Positions 58,601 to 64,000 of a stretch of 64,000 nucleotides of DNA are shown piece by piece. The DNA lies in assembly GCA_036365455.1 (NCBI GenBank), contig JAWQUS010000010.1, positions 22,926,501 through 22,990,500 on the forward strand, read 5' to 3'. This DNA comes from Macrosoma leucophasiata. Its lineage: Eukaryota > Arthropoda > Insecta > Lepidoptera > Hedylidae. Below the pieces are notes generated by a model that was not told where the DNA came from, did no database searches, and saw nothing but the letters and a program-made list of their open reading frames with translations. The stretch's first letter is position 1. Every line of letters begins with the position of its first letter. Made by a program: the position numbers and the translations under genes.

Positions 58601-61600
58601 ATTTACTCGTAGTTAAGAATATGATAAATATGTCCCAATTATCGGTCTTTATTCCAATACTATTCAACCCACTCAAGCAGTCTAAGGTAGTATCCATGAT
58701 GTATTTTATTGAGTTAGCTGATTCGTTAGTTGTTCTCTTGATTGACATCAGTTTATTTAAATATGCGTTGGCTATAACTCTATTATTGCTGAATCTTTTG
58801 TGCAGTTTATCCCAAGCATGTTCATAATTGGTTTGTGTCACTGATATGTTCTTTAACAAGTTAGCTGCTTCGCCACTAAGATGCATTTTTAAAAAATGAA
58901 ATTTTTCTACGTTTCTTAGAGTTTGGTTGTTGTGAATTAAAGATACAAACTGATCTCGAAAAGAAATCCATTCTGTATACTGGCCATTAAATACTTGTAT
59001 TTTTATAGCTGGAATTTTAATATCTGGCCCTTTAACTTCATTTTGACTGTTTGATGTGGAATTGTACTGAGATGTAGTAGCTTCGAGTTGTTTTAATTTT
59101 TCCTTCATACATATCTTTGCATCCGAATACTCTTCCTCTGCGTTAAAGAATATGTCGCCTTTAACATAGTCTGTAGAATTCAATAATCGTTTCTCAAATG
59201 AACGAAGCAATTTAAGATGATTTTCATGAAAACTAGCCCAAGTTTGATCAAGTAATTCCAGCTTTGTATCTATGTAAACAGAATTCAAACGTTCCTTTGG
59301 TGATTTCTTAAAATTCAGATGAGCTCTCTTGATTTGCTCGTATCTCTCCATTTGCGCACTGATATAATTTTCCATCTTGAAATTTTGTTAAGTCCAAGTA
59401 AACACAAAATTTTTCTAAGTCCAAAAACCACTTTAAATTATAAAAAGTCTCAGATCACAAAATTTTTCTAAGTCCCATATTGTTTTAAATATTCTCTAAT
59501 GAATTGTTTTTTATTGACACCTCTAATTATTATTTATGTACTAAAATTGTCTTTTATTTATTGAGTAAATAATTGTTATTAAAGTCTACTGCTTTTATGA
59601 CGTCACTAACACTTGAGATAAACTTCTAATTGTCTGATTATTATCTGTTTATTTTTACACCTATTTAACACTTCTATTGTATTGTTTTCCTTTCTATTTA
59701 TCAGTATTTTTATCTATTGTTACACTATTAATAAATTGTTATTAAGTTTCCTTTTTTTTTTTTTTAATTTGTAGTTAATTGCACCGTTATCACTTATCAC
59801 TGCATTCCATTCCAAAGTGGCAACACCGTAATCCAATTTTTCCTTGACAACACTGAACCTTATCACTTTATCTATATTGTTCTAGCAACCTGCCTAGCTA
59901 AGTAACGCGAACCGGCTGGGAGGACCATGTACCGCCTACTAGAGGTCCTCCCAAAAATAAAACGCACGAATTTCGGATGTGAGTTCTTTTCCAAACTCGC
60001 AGACTTGGTTTATTTAATTGTAACAGACTATATATATATTATTACCTGTTAACATTGTTAGCGCGAGCCTAATTACATGTGGTGCCATCTATGCCCAACA
60101 CTGCGAACTATAAATTCAAATACAAACATATGTAATATCGCTCGTTCAATGGTGGTGTTGAAAAATGAATTAAAAAAGAATAGAAAACTTATCCTACGCA
60201 TTTGTTAATAATTAGTACTGAAATTATTTAAAAATATAGATATTAAATGACTTCTCTCTCTTCCTTTATTCCCAAACATACTAGCCCCCTTATTCATAAG
60301 CGTACATTAGATACGTTTAAGCTATAGAATGCTTTGTCTTTGTCAATTACATTTTCAAATCTGCAGGATAGAAAAGGACAAAGGAGAGATTAGCAACAGA
60401 ATCAGAATCAGAATCAGAAACTCATTTATTCATTTAGGGTGACAGGTGCCTCTTATGACACGTCAAAAACAAACCAAATAAATTAAAGTAAATAACAATT
60501 AATATACATGTCAAGCAAGATGTTTAATGATAGATATTTAATGTACGGCCCTGTAATTTCAGGCACAGAGGCATATCACCTAATGCCTCAGGAGTGGCAG
60601 CGCATCTGCATTTTGAACTCTGGTCATTGTGTGGGTGTCTATAGGCTGCAGTCATAACTTAACATCAATGTGAACTGCATGCTTGTTTGCCACTTTTAAT
60701 ACATAAAAAAAAAAAAAAGATAAAAATATATGTAAAGTCAAGAATATCACTAAGATAAAACTAAATGTAATAAACTAATGTAAAAATTATAAGACACGTA
60801 AGTCTTTAAGTTTTGAATTAAACACAAAAAATATTTTTACATGTAGCTTACAAAAAAATCTTAGATCTCTATTTAATAATAAAGAAAATCGGTCAATTGG
60901 ACAGCCGGTTTTTTAAATAAGTATACAGTTCAACTTGCAGAACAAAGACCAGTTGATATCAATCTAGTAAAAGATACACACAGAAATATTTTTAATTTTT
61001 CTTTACTATATGTTCATTTTCAGGGTTTGACCCTCGAACTGCCAAGTCTGGGTCACCACTGCCTCTCAGCCGAAGAGTTCGAACTACCCTTTTATCGGAA
61101 GGACGCGTCCCAAACCCATGGTTCACTCAACTTCTCACACATTTCTTAGTTTTTGTATCTGGTGATATCATCTCTTTCCACGACACAGGTATGTAAATAT
61201 GAATTGTCACCTAAGTCTAGATTTGTTTAGTTTTGAAAATTATTACTACCTATTATTTAATGTATATCTTTCGGGATATTTAACTACGTAAGGGGGTTTT
61301 CTTTCCATTTTTCTTTAAAATATCTTTCACAAGCATGTGTTAATGCGCAATAATATAATAAACAATTATTTAGGATAAAAGTGACTTATGTACGATATTC
61401 AATAAACTGCAAAGTTTATTATATCGGTTGCCTAACTAGCATAGTATGGCAATAGATGGCGCTGCTGCCACCATAAGGCAATGCAATAAATGTGAAGATT
61501 TGACAAATCGGGCAGGACTTCGGTAGCTCAGTTGGAAGAGCGGCTGGACTAGATTCCCAGTGGCCGCGAGTGCGAGTCTCGCCTGAAGTCAAATTTTTCT

Positions 61601-64000
61601 TTCCATTTTTCTTTAATAATACCTTTCACAAGCATGTGTTAATACGAAATAATATAATAAACAATTACGTAGGGATAGCTTGATGATAGCATACATTTGT
61701 AAAGTAGATTTGGTAATATCATCGACTATAGACTGCGAATGTTTGAAATTTTGAATAGAATTATTTCTGTCAACTGCCAGAAGGCAGACGAAGTGGGGCG
61801 TTGCGTTCTAATTCCGAAAATCATAATATTTCAAAATCGTAGGGATGACCAAGCTGCGTTGTGTCGTCGATGGGTAATATGGTGTCTACGCCCGTGAGCT
61901 CGAACACCACTCATCGGGTCACTGGCGGAAAAAAATCAGCCAATTTTCGACCAAAACATAAACGAAACGCTGACGCTGAGCTAAGTTCTATGTTAAAAAA
62001 AATATATTTAATTGAGGTAGAATTAGTTATAAGTCACGTTTTATATAACGTTACATAAATTAAAATTTTCTAAGCAAATTATCACTCTCTGTTCACGGAA
62101 TTCTCGAATAATAATTATACTCATCGATTTAACTATTTAATCAAGCAACATTATAATGTTATTCATTCTTTTTGTTTTTGATGTTTATCATCAAATTAAT
62201 GAATTTTTGTTATATTTTTTTCCAATTAACTTACGAGACTCGAAAATGTTTATTCCTACTTCCCTACTTATAATATTATAAATGCGAATGTAACTCTGTC
62301 TATCTGTCTGTCTGTTACCTTTTCACGTCCAAACAACTGAACTGATTCAAATTAAATTTGGTACAGAGATAAAGCTGACTTTGAGAAAGAACATAGGCTA
62401 CTTAGTTATGTATAAAACGACATCCACGCGGACGAAACCGCGGGCAACAGCTATTAGACAATAAAATGATAAACACAAATTAAAATATATTGATTGCATG
62501 AGTGTTAACCGCTACTTCATTAGCCTTAATTAAATTCCCGTTCAGGAGATCGCGGGCATGGGCACCACCGCATTACCTAATATACTTGCCGCTAAATGAT
62601 AGTGTTCAGCACTATCTGACTCCTGACTGTTCCGGTCAGGTGGAAATATACGGCCCTGAAATTTCCGGCACAAAGGCATAACACCTTAGGCCTCAGGAGT
62701 CGTAACGCGTCTGCATTTTGACCTCTGGTCTTTGTGTGGGTCTACAGGCTGCAGTCAGTTAACATCAATGTGAACTGCAACCTTGTTTGCCACTTTCATT
62801 ACATAAAAAAATGTGTTCAGCACTGTCGTGTTCCGTTTAGATGATAATTTAGTGACCGAATATCCGAAATACATGCTTATAATAAAACAACGACAGACAC
62901 AGAAAAAGAAAAGAAGGAAAGAAAAGAAGGAAAGAAAAGAAGGCACAGCCTGCAAGATACCTTAAGTAATTTTTGCGTTAACTCCGAACGATACGCAACG
63001 TGTTTACGAAATCGATAGAGGTACACTGCACTGCACATAATTATTTATCAAATTACTGCTGCTTGTTTTCCATAAAATATCGTCCACTCCACGGCAATAT
63101 GTATAAAGACTGAAAAATCACGGCTGCCGTTGCACACTTCGCTTCTTTACAAGAATAATGTGACATTTCATCTAAATCGTTCTTTATGAAATGCAACATT
63201 ATTTTTACAAGAATAACGTGACATTTCATCTAAATCGTTCTATATGAAATGTCACATTATTCTTGTAAAGAGGCGACTTAGCCGCCCCTATTTATTTTCG
63301 TTCCGCCCCGATAACTTTTTACGTCCATAACGTACAATGTATTATATAAATATCAAATTAAAGCTATTTAAAGCTACTTGTTGTCATTATTATGATATGC
63401 AAGAGCCAAATTTAATAGGCCGCAAATATAAGTTGCTGGCTGTTAAAGATAAAATCATTTAATTAAAAATACTTGCGGCCAAATTTTGATAGGCAACCTA
63501 GGGGATATTATTATTATATTAATTTTAAATATGCATAAAAATTAGGTTTGCAGCATATCTTGATGAACCAAATGATTCTGCAATGGGATCCTAATCTATA
63601 AGAAACACATATTTTTTAATTAGACGACCCGGTTAGTCCAGCGTTGTGAGATGACCGTTTGATTCGAAGGGTCGCGGGTTCGATCCCCGCACCGGGACAA
63701 ATATTTGAATGGCCTACATATATTTATTTCGGGTCTGGGTGTGTGTGTATGTGTTGTATGTGTACAACGGCACCCACGACACAGGTTTATACCTACTGTG
63801 GGCCTGTGAGTGTAAGCGTATTTTATTTATTTATTTAATTTTTATTTTAGAATTTTGATCGATTTCAATCCTCCTCTATTAATGGACAGTAAGGGCAAAG
63901 TCGGGTGCCCTCCAACCATCGTTATTAATCTATTATTATTTTTCAGCGAATTATCTCATATGGACACCACACTGCTGCCAACCGAAGGGCAAGACGGATC
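49457..64000 (+). CDS. Peroxidase-like gene 2: secreted heme-peroxidase homologue (partial, runs off the window)
   Basis: Three complete exons and the start of a fourth join in frame for 170 residues, with the same phases as gene 1 (2, 1, 1). Residues 1 to about 19 are a signal peptide. The peroxidase domain opens with DCDPNEPRRVDGSC (about 59-72). At the distal block FTQLLTHFLVFVSGDII the heme-linking Asp is Ser143 and the distal His is Gly144, so the distal residues differ from both active enzymes and gene 1. The structural Asp145 remains. Exon 4 starts LIWTPHCCQPKGK, matching gene 1 exon 4. The other catalytic positions lie beyond the window. Intron 2 (7.4 kb) holds a BEL/Pao element in antisense. 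Confidence 0.85.
49770..50073 (+). mobile_element. hAT-type MITE, copy 6
   Basis: 304 bp, ends CATAGAGCAAT and GTTGCTCTATG. Flanks TGCGTGTC (49762-49769) and TTCGTGTC (50074-50081) match at 7 of 8. Lies in intron 1 of gene 2. 50082-50695 is unassigned. Confidence 0.88.
50696..50822 (-). repeat. SINE-A, 5' half
   Basis: gcagtacattaccacctgcc to gagctctaccaccag. Confidence 0.8.
51150..51400 (+). pseudogene. Jockey-like LINE C-terminal fragment
   Basis: FTFVPTQNV-like start in shifted frame, then RTCKLWNELPSEVFPRCYDM and KRVLRGWQ. It ends with an A run near 51398. Same family as 45920-46260. 51401-51800 is unassigned. Confidence 0.7.
51812..52077 (-). pseudogene. LINE 3' end with GTAT tail
   Basis: The minus strand reads RPKLTYHDQIGRVL, NRRACMKRMMKVDEAREVCQ and ends TLSPYPVRVLA, as in the C-terminus of a LINE polyprotein. 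The left edge gtatgtatgtatcttcacgc is its tandem tail. The clade is not certain. Confidence 0.6.
52275..52365 (+). repeat. SINE-A, 3' end
   Basis: tgtctataggccgcagttat to an A run. Confidence 0.7.
52485..52642 (-). pseudogene. LINE 3' end, second copy
   Basis: Same sequence family as 51812-52077, with a gtatgtatgtatcttcacgc edge and cctaacggggtaggcagag. 52643-53499 is otherwise AT-rich with two weak RTE-tail-like patches near 52965 and 53105. Confidence 0.65.
53500..53639 (+). CDS. Peroxidase-like gene 2, exon 2
   Basis: Acceptor GTAATATCAG, donor GTTTGT (weak). Encodes WCVNEVQDCDPNEPRRVDGS, then CYNLDHPNRG to FGK. Phase 2 in, phase 1 out, as in gene 1 exon 2. Confidence 0.88.
53855..54075 (-). 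repeat. BEL/Pao 3' LTR
   Basis: 221 bp, on the 3' side of the minus-strand gag-pol frame. A G-rich tract (GGTGGGTGG on the minus strand, 54077-54085) sits directly inside it and may serve as the polypurine primer site. A 9-bp palindrome AAGGATATC/GATATCCTT lies at 54087-54106. Confidence 0.95.
54189..59375 (-). CDS. BEL/Pao gag-pol polyprotein
   Basis: 1728 residues, no stops. In order: gag region (1 to about 330); zinc knuckles including CYNCLVPNHGVRAC (about 363-376) and CHKCGKRHHSLIH (about 382-394); aspartic protease with ALIDQGSQ and catalytic Asp472; reverse transcriptase with FYMDD (YMDD at 883-886); RNase H with SDAS (Asp1063) and TDSK (Asp1137); integrase with a zinc-binding HERTLHGG...CIVC segment, then Asp1432, Asp1498 and Glu1551; and a C-terminal domain ending near KICRLPID. 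The protease, polymerase and integrase catalytic residues I could check are in place. The product would copy and integrate the element. Confidence 0.96.
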   Translation of the reverse strand: MENYISAQMERYEQIKRAHLNFKKSPKERLNSVYIDTKLELLDQTWASFHENHLKLLRSFEKRLLNSTDYVKGDIFFNAEEEYSDAKICMKEKLKQLEATTSQYNSTSNSQNEVKGPDIKIPAIKIQVFNGQYTEWISFRDQFVSLIHNNQTLRNVEKFHFLKMHLSGEAANLLKNISVTQTNYEHAWDKLHKRFSNNRVIANAYLNKLMSIKRTTNESANSIKYIMDTTLDCLSGLNSIGIKTDNWDIFIIFLTTSKLDIESLKQWEDTINKDGDNTLPTIEKLSEFLEARFRSLEGIQSTRSNTLHTRQHNEKKVFYTNELTTERNQTCTFCNGDHYIFKCNQFTALNYEEKKMFIEKRQLCYNCLVPNHGVRACKHRARCHKCGKRHHSLIHPPENNNVHYTTNDNDSRTHTRKREQTSENSIQSTTDDNIVSHFVTREKVKTQTLLATALVRIKSQNGKVVQLRALIDQGSQGSFVTESAAQILGLRKRTINGSISGIGDTQPLKSKHMVSFILQSNTDSTFSLNVEAYVLRTLTRLLPSNRVHVTWNHTKDLALADPTYGTPGKIDLLLGAAVYCRIIQEGLVHGPPGTPVAQKTSLGWILSGEVQTHNNQDKRVINMHITTTDEDNDLLRKFWEIESDETCNIKHRMTEEELLCEKIYEDTHTRDKYGRYVVTIPLRDEDYSYGNTREIAKRRLQQLLRKLNKDEQLKNEYTKVLMEYKDLDHMEEISTKTSTSDLPTFYLPHHPVIRRDKTTSKVRIVFDASCKGPNGRSLNDNMLVGPRLQRELRHIVMTWRLHEIALVADCVKMYRQIKVTDKCSNLQRILWEENGQIKEYKLTRVTFGTASAPYLATKTLQYLANDESLNYPIASVLTKSDFYMDDLLSGADNLEEACVIYDQMTDLLKAGGFEMQKWASNNKEFLKYIQNKEENTDDTYVIQNDDVVKTLGIRWDRRTDKFQYTTNIDETVTETVTKRTILRDISKLFDPIGWISPVIIIAKVLIQKLWLSGVSWDEQVSKSIYEEWLHYKSKLTEIKHITVPRWLRTNKNDMKRELHGYSDASTVAYAAVVYLRSVKSDGTIHVEMITAKTKVAPTRTISVPRLELCGAVLLTKLLAEVSEQLEINKGNIHAYTDSKVVLAWLQSHPSKWKTYIANRTAEILTFLPSQYWHHVVSAKNPADIASRGAFPSQLIDNTLWWNGPKELQNERIEYETIKDNITVLEEKKLRVMTTTFSEDFNLYTKYSSLTKLLRVTAYIMRFISKIKPKTIQLSGEEIIKTRKRCILLCQEQEFANEINKLRNRENIRNDSKLKGLNPFLDVDGILRVGGRLVNSNLPHDTKHQIILPGDHPFTKLVLSDCHERTLHGGPMLMLSHLRTRYWITHAKSLVRQVIHKCIVCARFRAATSNQRMGSLPQVRVTPARPFLHSGVDLAGPIDLRMSKGRGCKTLKGYIVIFICMVTRAIHIEIVTGLSTQDFIAAFKRFVARRGHCSDMWSDNGTNLTSGNKELMTLFERSIETVRADIENLLANDGTTWHHIPASAPHFGGLWEAGVKSIKFHLKRVLKNSTFTYEEMCTLTTQIESCLNSRPISPMSDDPSDFDPLTPGHFLLGEAPMTVPDESLLDTKINYLNRWQLLQRLYQDFWSRWSREYLTRLQSRQKWTKEQPNINIGELVIIKDDKVPPAKWLMARVLETFPGKDNLTRVVALKCKNCVIKRPITKICRLPID
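59910..59927 (-). other. Primer binding site of the BEL/Pao element
   Basis: TGGTCCTCCCAGCCGG on the minus strand starts directly next to the 5' LTR. A leading TGG, the complement of a tRNA CCA end, is expected there. I do not assign the tRNA. Confidence 0.6.
59928..60148 (-). repeat. BEL/Pao 5' LTR
   Basis: 221 bp. Upstream of gag-pol on the minus strand, separated from it by a leader of about 550 bases. Confidence 0.95.
60405..60530 (-). repeat. LINE 3' end fragment
   Basis: ctcatttattcatttagggt, then gacacgtcaaaaacaaac. The same blocks are found inverted near 45650-45710 and, diverged, at 31540-31600. Confidence 0.5.
60541..60718 (+). repeat. SINE-A, 5' truncated
   Basis: atgtacggccctgtaatttc to a long A run. 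Lies in intron 2 of gene 2. 60719-61023 is unassigned intron. Confidence 0.85.
61024..61188 (+). CDS. Peroxidase-like gene 2, exon 3 (distal site)
   Basis: Acceptor CATTTTCAG, donor GTATGT, 165 bases, the same length as gene 1 exon 3. Encodes residues 99-152 with AKSGSPLPLSRRVRTTLL and FTQLLTHFLVFVSGDIIS. Ser143-Gly144 replace the usual Asp-His. Confidence 0.92.
61300..61680 (+). repeat. tRNA-like repeat unit, complete with direct flanks
   Basis: Unit at 61516-61590, flanked on both sides by direct copies of ttctttccatttttctttaa and ttcacaagcatgtgttaat. The T-loop base pattern is slightly altered (gtgcgag). Lies in intron 3 of gene 2. Confidence 0.75.
61681..62261. other. Unassigned intron 3 sequence of gene 2
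   Basis: AT-rich; no supported feature. Confidence 0.35.
62262..62458. repeat. Interspersed repeat F
   Basis: ctgtctatctgtctgtctgt, aactgaactgattcaaatta, ending acgcggacgaaaccgcgggc. Related to 9830-10112. Confidence 0.6.
62545..62810 (+). repeat. SINE-A, nearly full length
   Basis: gatcgcgggcatgggcacca to ttacataaaaaa, with a small duplication near 62615. Confidence 0.85.
63143..63275. repeat. Palindromic element with internal tandem copy
   Basis: ctttacaagaataatgtgac at the left and its complement at the right. The unit caagaataacgtgacatttc recurs in direct orientation in the middle (63210). It looks like a small foldback element that has partly duplicated. Confidence 0.7.
63623..63838 (+). 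repeat. SINE-C, tRNA-derived
   Basis: gacgacccggttagtccagc head, GGTTCGATCCCC B-box, tail attttatttatttattt. Confidence 0.82.
63947..64000 (+). CDS. Peroxidase-like gene 2, exon 4 (start only)
   Basis: Acceptor TTTTTCAG. Encodes NYLIWTPHCCQPKGKTD, matching KYVVWKTYCCEERGKKD of gene 1 exon 4 with the same phase. Cut by the window edge. Confidence 0.85.

Larger units (their letters stand above)
53855..60148 (-). mobile_element. BEL/Pao LTR retrotransposon, apparently complete
   Basis: 6294 bp, flanked by the 5-bp duplication ATGGT (53850-53854 and 60149-60153). The 221-bp LTRs begin TG and end CA and differ at a single base (C at 53908, G at 59981). It has one long gag-pol frame and no envelope frame. 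It is antisense in intron 2 of peroxidase-like gene 2. High LTR identity and an open frame point to a recent insertion. Confidence 0.97.

Noticed and set aside
59376..59927. Envelope or extra gene in the BEL element
   Set aside because: The leader has no long frame, and gag-pol reaches close to the 3' LTR, leaving no room for one.
3541..61590. CRISPR-like arrangement of repeated units
   Set aside because: The repeats are dispersed, variable in spacing and tRNA-like, and the genome is eukaryotic.

Overview
The window looks like a piece of a butterfly or moth (Lepidoptera) genome. It is AT-rich and has spliced genes with GT/AG introns. It is packed with transposable elements of insect type: RTE and Jockey/CR1 LINE fragments whose tails end in short tandem repeats, several SINE-like families, hAT-type MITEs, and one intact BEL/Pao LTR retrotransposon. 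No bacterial features, rRNA genes or CRISPR arrays are present. SINE, MITE and repeat names used here (SINE-A, SINE-B and so on) are my own labels, not database names.

I find two host protein-coding genes, both divergent animal heme-peroxidase homologues, read by joining short exons by hand. Peroxidase-like gene 1 lies on the minus strand (17504-32741). It has 12 exons, all splice phases agree, and it encodes 632 residues with a signal peptide. Peroxidase-like gene 2 lies on the plus strand (from 49457). Exons 1-3 and the start of exon 4 are in the window and the rest runs off the right edge. The two genes point away from each other, about 16.7 kb apart. They share exon phases, exon sizes and sequence, so they are paralogues. 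Both have lost the distal histidine and the neighbouring heme-linking acidic residue of the peroxidase active site. Gene 1 has also lost the catalytic arginine and the second heme-linking glutamate, while keeping a proximal histidine and most of the calcium site. They are best read as secreted peroxidase-like pseudoenzymes, or enzymes with changed chemistry.

Layout: 1-17.4 kb is repeats, with LINE remnants at 4.7-5.5, 8.8-9.7 and 14.2-16.6 kb. 17.5-32.8 kb is gene 1, with introns full of SINEs, hAT elements and RTE tails. 32.8-49.4 kb is the shared upstream region, holding an RTE LINE (37.3-39.95 kb) inserted in a SINE-A copy, minisatellites, foldback elements and MITEs. 49.4-64 kb is gene 2. 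Its second intron carries the 6.3 kb BEL/Pao element in antisense, with 221-bp LTRs differing at one base, a 5-bp target duplication and an uninterrupted 1728-residue gag-pol frame.

The strongest points for follow-up are the eroded active sites of the peroxidase pair, a SINE that inserted across a splice donor of gene 1, the young BEL insertion, a hAT MITE family with six bounded copies, and tRNA-like units arranged as palindromes.
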